Below are positions 50,177 through 60,958 of a stretch of 64,000 nucleotides of DNA, piece after piece. How positions within the stretch are numbered: position 1 is the stretch's first letter; each line of letters opens with the position of its first letter. Source of the DNA: Ecdyonurus torrentis (taxonomy: Eukaryota; Arthropoda; Insecta; Ephemeroptera; Heptageniidae); NCBI GenBank assembly GCA_949318235.1, contig OX439133.1:4529990-4593989 (forward strand), given 5' to 3'. A model generated the notes under the pieces. The model saw nothing but the letters and a program-made list of their open reading frames with translations. It searched no databases and had not been told where the DNA came from. Position numbers and translations under genes: made by a program.

Positions 50177-51797
50177 AAGAGAACAGGGTTTATGAACAAC
50201 ACTTTTGTTTTGGAAATTTGAAAATAATTATAATAAAAAAAAATAGCTTTTTGAAAATATGATGGAAACATTTTTCCATTTGCTTAATCTGGCCTAAATC
50301 TGCAAAGTAATAAAAAATAAGTGATTTTTCATTATGTATTTTTGTATACTTTTTTTTTTTTTTTAATATTTTACTCTAAAATAAAATTTAGCATTTCCCC
50401 CCTCTATTAAAAAAAAAAAAAAAATCATAAAATAAAAAGAACATTATTTATTTTTTTCTTAAAGCTATCTGCACCGACAATTATACTGAATTGCCTGTAA
50501 ATAGTCACGTGGTAAAAAAAAAATTCGCGCCTGCGGCGGGCTATTGGCGCTTCGCGCTTCTGTTAAGGGGGCCCAGTCAGATTTCTGTCCCCGGGCCCAA
50601 AATACGTAGGACCGCCACTGTATGTAACAACTTATTTTTTTTTTATTGTTAAAAATGGTTCGCAACTTCTATTGACTGATATATATATACGTAATTGAAC
50701 TATTACCTTTATGAAGCGAAGGGAAGCGCACGAAAGACAAATAAAATTTTAATCATATATAAATAAATCTCCACAGTGCCCTATATAGTATTACAGTCAC
50801 AAAACCTGCCTTATCTGAAAAACTGTTTCTTTTGTATCTCACACCATGCTTTGAGCACCACCAAGATGACTGTCGGCTCACCTGACTTGAGATCACTCAA
50901 GGTATCGACCATAATATCACACTGCAAGGCGTCCCACTCTGTCTTGCCTACTAGACCCACTTTCTTAGCAAGGTAGCGACAAATAGCCAAACTTTGGTGT
51001 ATCGTCTTGCCTTCAATTTCCAGGATAGGTAGCTTGCCATAGGGGAAACCTGCAGTCAAACATCATACATGTTAGCTATTTATCTTATTAGGCTTATTAC
51101 TGACACACACACATACATAATATAAAATAAAATAAAACAAATGGAAAAATTGAAAAAAAAAAAAAGAAAAAAAAAAAAAGGAATTTATGTGTCATATATT
51201 TTATAAAAGATAGCATTTGTCCTAAATCGATTGATTTGTGAATTTTTCAATTTTTGGGTACCTTAAAGTATTTTTATGAATTTTTGAAAATTGAAAAATT
51301 ACTTTTTCACGGTATAAGGCATACGTGAGCATCGTAATGTTACTTTACGACTTTAAAAAATTAAATAAAAAAATTACTTAATGAACTTAAAAGTAAAGTT
51401 AAAAATTTACATTGATTCAGGACTAATGTAATATTTTAAAATATGAAGGAAAAAAAAGTGCCCTCCTTTTATTTTATTATTATTTTTTTTCCTTTGAAAA
51501 AAAAAAAGTTGCCTTTTTTCTTTTTTTTTTTTTTTTTTTTTCATCGCGCATTTTATCATCTCAAAATTTTTAGATTTTATTATACTGTATATATATAATA
51601 TTAGGATCTATATTTCAATTAAAATTCAAGCTTATCGGTGTATCTGCAGGACTGCAAGAGGACTTACTATCCTTCCTGGGAGCAAATTGCTCACTGGTCA
51701 AACGTTCATCAGTAAAGTCCATGTTGCCGTATGCAAGTAGGTACCTGATTGGCTCACCCAGGGCGGTCACGTCAAAGTAAGTCATCTTGATCGCCAT
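47519..51797 (-). CDS. Sigma-class glutathione S-transferase, minus-strand copy (four coding exons)
   Basis: Cytosolic enzyme that conjugates or reduces substrates with glutathione. Insect sigma GSTs are linked to clearing lipid-peroxidation aldehydes; vertebrate relatives make prostaglandin D2. Coding exons are 51797-51668, 51049-50882, 48807-48665 and 47686-47519, joined in phases 1, 1 and 0. They give 609 nt, or 202 residues plus stop, the usual size for the class. The N-terminal thioredoxin-like domain (about 1-77) has the expected catalytic Tyr7 in MTYFDVTALGEPIR, the cis-Pro51 in KLPIL and the glutathione-binding Gln62-Ser63 in HQS. The all-helical C-terminal domain has the TWAD capping box at 149-152. 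All donors are GT and acceptors AG. The ATG is preceded by an AG acceptor only 8 nt upstream, so a further untranslated exon is expected. Intron 2 contains a 1.37-kb hAT element. Class assignment is by remembered family features, not by search. Confidence 0.93.
48665..48807 (-). CDS. GST minus copy, coding exon 3
   Basis: Encodes residues 100-147, the first helices of the C-terminal domain, with SFSYEKHEEAKAQKKEL near its start. The acceptor is TTTACAG|AATTGG and the donor AATCAA|GTAAGT, phase 0. The length is 143 nt, identical to the plus copy. Ten residues differ. Confidence 0.92.
48914..48945 (+). repeat. T(32) run in minus GST intron 2
   Basis: Uninterrupted thymines on the plus strand. 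Confidence 0.95.
49034..49082 (+). repeat. A(37)G(12) composite run
   Basis: 37 adenines directly followed by 12 guanines. A sequencing or assembly artefact is possible at such a junction. Confidence 0.9.
49250..50620. mobile_element. hAT-like non-autonomous transposon in intron 2 of the minus GST copy
   Basis: The terminal inverted repeats are CAGTGGCGGTCCTAC and GTAGGACCGCCACTG, bounded by the perfect 8-bp duplication TATGTAAC (49242-49249, 50621-50628). The subterminal CCCCGGGCCC occurs at both ends. The 1,371-bp element has no transposase frame, and the plus GST copy lacks it. It accounts for most of the extra length of intron 2. Confidence 0.88.
50882..51049 (-). CDS. GST minus copy, coding exon 2
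   Basis: Completes codon 44 (Ser) and encodes residues 45-99, with the cis-proline segment YGKLPILEIEG and the HQS glutathione-binding turn. The acceptor is GACTGCAG and the donor TCAG|GTGAGC. The length (168 nt) equals that of the plus-copy exon. Eight residues differ from the plus copy. Confidence 0.93.
51668..51797 (-). CDS. GST minus copy, coding exon 1
   Basis: Encodes residues 1-43 plus one base of codon 44, including catalytic Tyr7 and the GEPIR segment. Translation starts at the ATG at 51797-51795. The donor reads GATA|GTAAGTC. It differs from the plus copy at about 6 of 130 bases, of which only the last changes an amino acid (Asp43 against Glu43). Confidence 0.93.
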
Positions 51798-51807
51798 CTT
51801 GGAGTCT

Positions 51808-53607
51808 AAAACATCATTGTAAACATAGGGGAATATAATTTTTTATACTTAAAATTTATCTTCTTGTAATTTATATATTTCATATATGCGGAGCATAAAA
51901 GATAATTTTAAGAAAAAAAAAATCGAAAGTTCTTCCTTACTTATGTTTTTTTTTTAATGAATTAAAAAAATGCTAAATTTAATTTTTTTATAATTTTTCT
52001 ATGTCCTAAAATTTCCATTAATGCTAAAAATTAGAAAAAAACACAAAAACAAATAATTTTACTATATAACATAATTTTAAAAATGTTTCGTAATAGTCAT
52101 TGTAAGGTATATAATATAAAGCATAAATTAATGCTGCTTTGAACAAATTTGTGCTGAAAATTAGGTAGCATAATTAGCATAGTTATTTTAAATAACTATG
52201 TTATTTTTATCCGCTCGCTCGTATACTAAAAGTCATTTTTGGCCACGCAATTTACAGTTATATAATTTGAAACTAAATCGTCGCAATTATATTGCAAAAA
52301 AGTATATACAAATAATAATAATTTGTTCAACCTGCATACCGTTCTTTTCTCTTTTTTTTTTTTTCTTCCTGCTTGTATCATTCTTATCGCGCTCTCTTTA
52401 AGTATTACTATTTTTTTTATATATTTTATATGTATTTGTCGTTTATCTCATATATATATGGTATTGGTTTTGCGAATTTCCGTTACTTATCGCAGCCGAT
52501 GGATGCATTCAGGTTATATACGTATAAGAAAGAAACAAGTAAATTGATAAATTGAGCTGTTGTATTTTCAATTTTATTATTCTAAAAAGTTATTTTTACT
52601 ATGGCATATTTTGTTTTAGTTCTGTATTAATGTATTATTTATTTCTATATAGTTTTTGAAAAACATTTTTTGATGAACTATAAAAGAAAAATATCTATAT
52701 AAAATCTATAATGGTATAAATTACAATACTTTTAAATTTTTATTATCTCGCTCCACAGTTTATAATTAGATTTTTTTTAAATTTTTTTTTTTTTTTTAGA
52801 AAACAGAGTCACACTTTGTCGTTATATTAATCCTTTTTTATTTGATCAAATAATTATTATATATTTTTCATAATTGAAAATATTTAATATATTATATTAA
52901 CTTGAGCTCAATTTAATAAAACCAAACTTCTAGTAAATCAATAAAAAAAAACTAAAAAAAAACTAATAAATTAAAACAAAGGAACTCATTTTTATTCGAG
53001 CGAATGCGCTAGTTTTTTTTTTTTTTTTTTCTTCAGAATTGATTTACTCTAGGACATTGCATGATTATTAAATTGCATGAGCTCAAGGTAAAATATTTAT
53101 ATTAAATCTTATTTTCACTTTAAAATTTTAAGTATATTATAGCTATGAAAAATTTGTTACAAAAATGTCACAAAATCTTATAAGCTATATATACGTGTAT
53201 ATTTTGCAAGTAATAACCGTTCTTTAATATTACTGTCTTGGATATTTTTTTCTTCTTCTTCTTTCTTCTTCTAATTCTTCAAGAATTAGGACGCCGCCCT
53301 TTCCGATACCTATACTTTCGCCTATCTATAATAGAACTATATACAGCCCTCCCTCATAAAAAATTTATATTAATAATGGTTCAAAAAAAATGTGTACCAA
53401 ATTTTCAAGAATTAAGCCCGCGGCAATTGCAAAATTTAAAATAAAACAATCGATAAATTTTATTTTAAAATTATATATATTATAATATTATATAATAATT
53501 ATAATATAATAAGTATATATATATAGTATTATAAATCATTGAGCAAAAAAATTGCAATATATATATTTTTTTTTGCTTAAAAAACAGAAATCTTGAAACA
53601 ATTTTAC
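51808..53607. other. Putative 5' intron of the minus GST copy
   Basis: Lies between the candidate leader exon and the acceptor at 51806-51807. Contains a family H fragment and A/T runs. Confidence 0.35.
52108..52210. repeat. Family H fragment upstream of the minus GST copy
   Basis: AGCATAAATTAATGCTGC and GTGCTGAAAATTAGGTAGCA are family H landmarks. Confidence 0.4.
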
Positions 53608-53665
53608 CTTGTTTAATTTAATTTGCAGAGACAGCGTTTCACTCCAACGACGATGTCTAACAAGT
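53608..53665 (-). other. Candidate untranslated first exon of the minus GST copy
   Basis: From the initiator-like A at 53665 to a donor AACAAG|GTAAAA. The 58 bases contain no ATG, as expected for a leader exon that would splice to the acceptor at 51806-51807. The opposite strand of the same stretch can be read as acceptor TTTGCAG, a short coding start MSNKWVP (ATG at 53653) and donor CCG|GTAAGT. That could be the first exon of an unrelated plus-strand gene. The two readings compete. Confidence 0.3.
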
Positions 53666-53689
53666 GGGTGCCGGTAAGTAATCGAAGCA

Positions 53690-53696
53690 GTTTATA
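53690..53696 (-). promoter_or_regulatory. Candidate TATA box for the minus GST copy
   Basis: TATAAAC on the minus strand, 31 bases upstream of an initiator-like CCACTT with its A at 53665. It lies about 1.9 kb upstream of the minus GST start codon, in a locally less AT-rich segment. Confidence 0.35.
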
Positions 53697-53856
53697 TTCA
53701 GTTCAGTGCTGGATCGAAGACGTGACGAAGTGTGAGATTGGAGATTGATGGTCCACTGGCTGCAAATTAATACTAAATTTAGTTGCAATGCCAACATAAC
53801 GATAACTAAATTAAGTTCATTTTAATACATGATGTTCTTATGGTTTTTCTATTTAT

Positions 53857-54118
<262 letters not shown>

Positions 54119-54664
54119 CTTATATACTTTTAACTATATTATATACTTTACACTCTTATATATTTTATAGCTTTTTATTTAATTTTACTTAAAAGATTTC
54201 TTTGCAATTAAATATACAAAGTTATTTTGAAATTAAATAAAAAAATTATGAATTAATTAACTTATAGCCCCTGTATTTACGCAAATAGGCAGTACATAAA
54301 ATGCGGGATGACCGCAACCAGCAGTACATTAAATTTTTAAAAATTCATTTAATATCATAGAAATAAGATATTTACATTATTAGCAAAAGAACATTTAAGA
54401 CATTCAAAATTGCACCCCTCAAATAATTTTGAGCTTCAAAACATTAAAAGAACGCGAGATCCGTTTTTTGCAAATTTTGGCAAAGGGGTTATTGCTTGCA
54501 AAAAAATTTCAACTGTACGTACATTAAGAATAAGCAACATTTCTTGACTCTATGATATTAATTTGAAATTTTTATTGCTGACTGTTGCATGGGAATAATA
54601 ATTTTAATTTCACTTTTTCGAACAGAGTGCTAAAACAGGGCCGGTGTTTTAATTTAACTAATTG

Positions 54665-55804
54665 CCCATGAAAAAAAAAAGTGTGTGCGAACACTGTTCG
54701 CACAGTGTTCCAAATTATTGGAATGCATTTGGAATGCATTCCATTAGGGTTCCGATATGTTCCACTATGTTCCTCTTTAAAAAATGAAAAAAAGGAATGC
54801 ATTCCGAATGCATTCCAAAAAAAGTATGTTCCAAGTGCATTCCAAAAAAATCATCAAAATCATACTTTATAATAATTAAAATTAAAATATAACGTCATAT
54901 TGATCTAATTAATGCAATTTTAGTGTAATCAATATACATTTTCACAAATTTACGTGGCATACAATTCTTATAAACTGTATATATTGATGACAGCAAAAAA
55001 AAAAAAATAATAATAATAATTATAAAAAAAAAAAAATTTCATTACATATATTGCAAAATAATTATAAAAATATTTAATGATATGTTTATAGGCCTATATC
55101 CTATATGCATATATGCACTTCGCAGTTTTAATTTCTCTATGCAAGTTGATTTTTTTTTTAAATATTTGAATAGATTTTACAGTTTATAACGTTGAAATAT
55201 TATTGTATAATTATATAATTCAGTTCAGTGTACAATTAATAATAATTGTAGTATAATAATATACTACAAAAAGGAAAAATTGTCCTCGTATATAGAATAT
55301 ATAGCTCATTTAAGTAACTTATTTAGATTAAAAATTAACCACGGTCTAATTAATCTTTTATTTAATAATGATAAGCATTTATAAATACTTAAAAATATTA
55401 AATAGTAAAAAATGTAAATTGTGTGTACTTAAATAGTTTAAATGTTATGTGTTACATTATGATTTGAAATTTTGTAAGATAGAATTATGCCTGTAATTTG
55501 TAGTTTAATATTAATAATTAAAAAGTTTAGTTTCAAAACCAATATTTCAGCAAGTAAAATGCGGAAATTTTAGAATTTGAACATTTTAAAGTATCGAAAA
55601 TGTAGAGTAAATAATGAGCATTAATTAATTACTTTTAACATAATTAATTAATTTCAATATTTATTCAGATAAATTGATTTTAGAAACTGCTAATCAAGTC
55701 CGTCAGGCGACTTGCATGTTGTAGCTTTATATAGCTCGGCCAAACTTTTAACTTAAATACAAGAGAGTGCAGCAGCAGCCCATTGCCAGGAGACCGTGAG
55801 ACTT

Positions 55805-55837
<33 letters not shown>

Positions 55838-56051
55838 AACTTAATTGCCCCTCTTGCTATATTGTATTTTTTTTTTTTTATCATTTTTATTATATGTTCC
55901 AAGTGGGTGCCAAATGAGATTTGGCACCCACTTGGAATGCACATGGAACCCAGTTGGAACATAGTTATTCAATATGATCCTTTAGCATTCTAAGTGGGTT
56001 CCAACTATGATCCATGGAACCCTGTTGGAACACGATTTTTTTTTTCATGGG
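54665..56051. mobile_element. Unclassified terminal-inverted-repeat element with clustered GGAATGC/GTTCCAA motifs
   Basis: The ends are CCCATG followed by a ten-base A run, and its complement finishing CATGGG. Inside each end are many short copies of GGAATGCATTCC, TTGGAACAT and GTGGGTGCCAAAT. These resemble subterminal transposase-binding repeats. No target duplication or transposase frame is evident. An A(30) run after CGTGAGACTTC near 55803 may mark a nested retroposon. Confidence 0.45.
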
Positions 56052-56267
56052 TGATGAATTGTGAGCGAACTATCTGAAATAAAAATATGAAATTAATAAA
56101 ATGTATTTTCAGATATATAAGCCGCACGACAAAAACAACTTTTTATTTTTGAATTATGACGATTCAAACTTCAAAAACACTCAAATTCCTAATCCGAGGT
56201 TTTTATAGCCGATACACCCGACTGCTGACGATACGCAATCGATCAACATGCGCATCGCATATCACAC

Positions 56268-56545
56268 ACGCAGTTTAATGTTAAAGTTAACGCCATGTTG
56301 GATAACTCAATAACATATGGGTGGCATAGTAAAAAACTCATTTTGTCAGTTTAAAAACACTTATGCAATATTTTTGAGAGCATATTGATATTGTAAATAT
56401 GTGGAATTCTCAAGTATGTGAGAAAAATAACACTAACAAAAAATTGGCTTAAACAAAGTTTGTCCTATGCTGAGCAATGTTATTCACTACTCCAGTATGG
56501 CCTCCAAGTGCAATAAATATGACGTCATCCGCATACACCCTATAA
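56268..56545 (+). mobile_element. Family C MITE, left end lost
   Basis: Starts within TTAAAGTTAACGCCATG and ends GCATACACCCTATA, with one TGACGTCA near 56520. Confidence 0.7.
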
Positions 56546-57189
56546 TCAGGGCAGACACTATATTCTATCTTAAAATTTTAAAAACGTAAACGTCTAAACG
56601 TCATAATGATAAAGGAAAGGGTGTATCATCATTAGGTCGCGAGCACTTTATTATATATAGCAAAGATCTAGCTATCCGGTGCATCTGACCCTTTTCAATT
56701 AATATATTTTTTGTTTATATTTTTATTAAAAGTCATGCATATATTACGCAATTAATATATATAATATATAGGCATGACTTTTATTAAATTCACAATTCAC
56801 AAGTCATGTTATATATTTAGACTAGAGACATTTTTATATATATATCGTATACATATACCGTATCGGTATAAAAAGATTTAATATATATATATTACATAAT
56901 ATTATATCACTGGGGAATAAAAAGGTCGTAAGTCAAAAAGGACCACTCTGTGCCCAGTCATTGCGATCTAAATAACCCTTTTGCGATACTGTCCTATATA
57001 AGTAAAAAGTTATCTATATTTTGCTTCGATGACTTTCAAAATTATATGATCTATAATATTGAATATGATTTATAATTTATTGAATATGATTTACATAAAT
57101 CACAAAAAAAAAACAAAAACAAAAAAAAAAATCCTAAAATATATAAAATGTATTTTTGTATATTATATATATTTAATTTATATTTATAT

Positions 57190-57191
<2 letters not shown>

Positions 57192-57285
<94 letters not shown>

Positions 57286-57300
57286 TATATAATTATATAT
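57192..57300 (+). repeat. (TA)n microsatellite
   Basis: About 45 pure TA units and imperfect flanks. Confidence 0.95.
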
Positions 57301-57446
57301 AATAATACTAATTTTAACAAATAATAAATAAAATTAATTTTTTATTTATTTATGAACACAAAATAACACAATGCGAGTACAACAATCAACAATAAACTAA
57401 ACACAATAATATTATATAAAACCACTAACTTTAGTTTGCGTGCTGT

Positions 57447-57539
57447 AATGTTGGCAACACTATTTTAGTGAATTTTAGTGACAAATTTCTACTTGTTGTG
57501 TTGTTTGTTATTGTCGTGCACAGCTGAAAATTAAACCAG
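57447..57539 (+). other. Possible untranslated first exon of the plus GST copy
   Basis: TATAAA at 57415-57420 precedes a segment ending in the donor ACCAG|GTAATAAG at 57539/57540. This would splice to the acceptor before 58948. The start site is guessed from TATA spacing, and a short upstream ATG frame is present, so the model is weak. Confidence 0.2.
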
Positions 57540-57736
57540 GTAATAAGTAGTAATTTTACTGTATTTAAGCCCATTAGTCAATTAAAAATATTAAAATATC
57601 ATATCTTAGTAACTACTTCACCATTTGATATAGTTGTTTCAACTTGGCGATTCTTATTTTTAGTAAAAATATCGATTTTAAATTTTGCAATTCGGCCGGC
57701 TTTGTTTTTGCTGCTGTCGTCGTGTAGCTAAAATTT

Positions 57737-58046
57737 GTATAGGGTGTATGCGGATGACGTCATATTTATTGCGCTTGGAGGCCATACTGGAGTAGTGTAC
57801 AATATTGCTCAGCATAGGACAAACTTCATTTAAGCCAATTTCCTTTGCAAAATTAGTTCATTTTTTGTTATTTGTTATTATTCTCACATACTTGAGATAC
57901 TAATTCAACATATTTACAGCATCAATGCTCTCAAAAATATTGCATAGTGTTTCTAAACTGGCAAAATGATTTTTTTCCCTATGCCACCCATGTTATTAAG
58001 TTATCCAGCATGGCGTCGACTTTAACATGAATGCATAGACCCTATA
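57737..58046 (-). mobile_element. Family C MITE, first of a tandem pair
   Basis: TATAGGGTGTATGCGGATG to GAATGCATAGACCCTATA, full length, with TGACGTCA at 57755-57762. It is upstream of the plus GST copy. Confidence 0.77.
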
Positions 58047-58353
58047 GGCTGTGTGCGCATGACGTCATACTGAATGCTTGCTTTGACGCCATATTGAAGC
58101 AATGAAAATTATCGCTCAGCATAGGACAAACGTACATGGTTTTTTGATATTTTCTGTAGGATTTTTTATTATTATTATTTTTTTAGCATATCAATAATAA
58201 TTTAAATTACGTAATGCTCTTAAATATAATTGCTTTTGGTATTTTTTAACTGGTAAAATGTTATGAGTTATGATATGATGCCCATATAACCCATAACCTA
58301 TCTTATTTAGTGATCTAACATGGCGTCAACTTAAACATGCATGCACCCCTGTA
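58044..58353 (-). mobile_element. Family C MITE, second of a tandem pair
   Basis: Begins TATAGGCTGTGTGCGCATG, sharing the junction bases with the preceding copy and in the same orientation, and ends CATGCATGCACCCCTG. It is more diverged than its neighbour. Confidence 0.68.
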
Positions 58354-58772
58354 TTTATATGCATATTTTTAATTAATATTAATGGGTGGAAAGGCCCAAA
58401 CTGTACAGACAGGCATGTTTTTACCCGTTATGCGGTGCATGGTTTCCACCATGTAATCTGTCAGATTAAAGAATATCACGAGTGTAATGATAAATGTGTA
58501 TGTTTGTTATGTAGTGGCCTATGTACTAGGTACCACTTACTTCATTGTCCATCTCGGACCCTATCATTAAATCAATATGCAAAAATGTAGACCTATATAT
58601 GTATAAGTACACCTTGGTGTTTAATAAATAAATAATATTTTTAATTATAAATATACATAAATTACTGATAAATTACATAATAGATAGAAACCTCCAACAA
58701 CATAATTAAGTATTTTAATTTAATTTTTAAAACTGCATTTTTTTACAGAGCATTAGGTTTCCCATATATACC

Positions 58773-58915
<143 letters not shown>

Positions 58916-58955
58916 TACCTTATCCTATGTTTTTAATGATGTTTTAGACTCCAAG

Positions 58956-59085
58956 ATGGCGATCAAGATGACATACTTTGACGTGACCGCCCTGGGTGAG
59001 CCAATCAGGTACCTACTTGCGTACGGCAACATGGACTTCACTGATGAACGTTTGACCAGTGAACAGTTTGCTCCCAGGAAGGAGA
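58956..59085 (+). CDS. GST plus copy, coding exon 1
   Basis: Residues 1-43 plus one base. The acceptor TTTTAG|ACTCCAAG leaves 8 untranslated bases (58948-58955) before the ATG. The donor is GGAGA|GTAAGT. Confidence 0.93.
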
Positions 59086-59797
59086 GTAAGTCATCGTAAC
59101 AATACTATAATGATAATCGTGATAAATACTGCAAAACTGGAGCAAAGAATAACATTGTAATTAATACTCGAGGACACAACCCTTGTTTTTGGCTATTGAC
59201 TTTGGAAAATTAGTTTGTATTTGTTATAATATAGTTATGTATTATTTTTCCTACTTATAAGAAATTTATAAAAAATCGAATTCAATCTAATAAAGAGCAT
59301 CAAATGCTCACAAAAATATTACTAAGTATTTTAAAACTTGTAAAATGTGTCATATACGTGTGTAATATATATTATGTGTCATGTATATGTGTAAAATGAT
59401 ACATATATGGTGTCAACATTTATATGAATGCAAATTGATTAGAATCTGAAAAAAGAGGGAGCTTCCAGTTAGGGATGTAGATGGGGGAGGGGGTGTTGAT
59501 TTCCCCCCCCCCCTTGTCAGGTCTCAAAAATCATAGGCAACAGAGGTGGTTCCTCCTCCCTCCTTTGTCTATGCTCACTATAGGCTGGACACCTCACGTT
59601 GCAAAATCCTTGCTACACCACTGCTTTCAGTTGAAATCAGGGTTTCAGAATTTTGCCTGTTTTTTTTTTTTTTTTTTTTTAATTGCTATTTCTGAAGAAA
59701 ATATAAAGCTTAAAATATGATTAAAAAAATATTAACTTTTTTCTTTTGCCGGTTAATTACTTTGACGTTTTTTTTTTTTTTTTATTTATAAAATTTA

Positions 59798-59835
<38 letters not shown>

Positions 59836-60891
59836 TGCAACAAATGATGGTTCCAGTATAAGAAGTTCTTCTTTATTTTTAATTTTATACAAAGAAAAAA
59901 AATGCTTTTACATGTCTGTTAAAAAAAAAAAAAAAAAAACTACTACCTGCGTTTTTTTTTTTTTTTTTTTTTTAATGTTTTTTTGAAACCCTGGTTAAAA
60001 TAACCTCTCATCTTGATTTGGCAATACTTGATAATATTTCCCATGTATTTATAGCTATGTATGATATTTGACTGCAGGCTTCCCCTACGGCAAGCTGCCT
60101 ATCCTGGAGATTGAGGGCAAGACAGTGCACCAAAGTGTGGCTATTTGTCGCTACCTTGCTAAGAAAGTGGGTCTGTTGGGCAAGACAGATTGGGATGCTC
60201 TGGAGTGTGACATCATGGTTGATACCTTGGGAGACCTCAGGGCAGGTGAGTTGGCAGCCATCTTGGTGGTGCTTAATACATACACAATATAGGTTATACA
60301 GTTAACTAACTAGTTAGTTGGTCAATTAACGTAGAAGGTGACCGACTTGGACCAGAAATAGTTAAAAGAAGAACTATATTTTTACAATAAAAAAAAAAAC
60401 TTTCTATTTTGACAAAAATTTACCGCTAAAATTTAAATTTCCACATTTGCATGTTATCTTTAAAGTGGAATAACTTAAATATTTGATTGTGTTTTTAACA
60501 TGTTTGATGTAACTAAAATTTTAAGTGCCATTTGGCCAGTTCAGTTTTTATTTAGAGCTTAAAAAAGTTACCATGGAAACTCTTGATTTTGTGAAGTTCA
60601 ATTTTGTGAAATGTTCAGTTGGGTCTGCAGCAGATTTCAAGATAAGCATTATGGCGATGTTTAAAGCTCTCAATAATTTTTTGAAATGATCATTTTGAGT
60701 TTTATCAGAAAATGCAATCACAATTCTATTTTAGGACTTTATTATGTCATAGGTGCTCTAATGTCTACCAACTATTTTCTATATTATATATTTTTTCAAC
60801 TTTACCAATAAGCAAATCCTATATAAAAAGGGGGGGGGGAGGAGAAAATTAAAGTTATGATAAGGTGATGATATATAACAATGTGCTGCTA

Positions 60892-60958
<67 letters not shown>

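Noticed and set aside
53653..53673. Confident call of a ubiquitin C-terminal hydrolase first exon
   Set aside because: Only seven codons are available and no later exon was found. Kept only as a competing reading of the leader exon.
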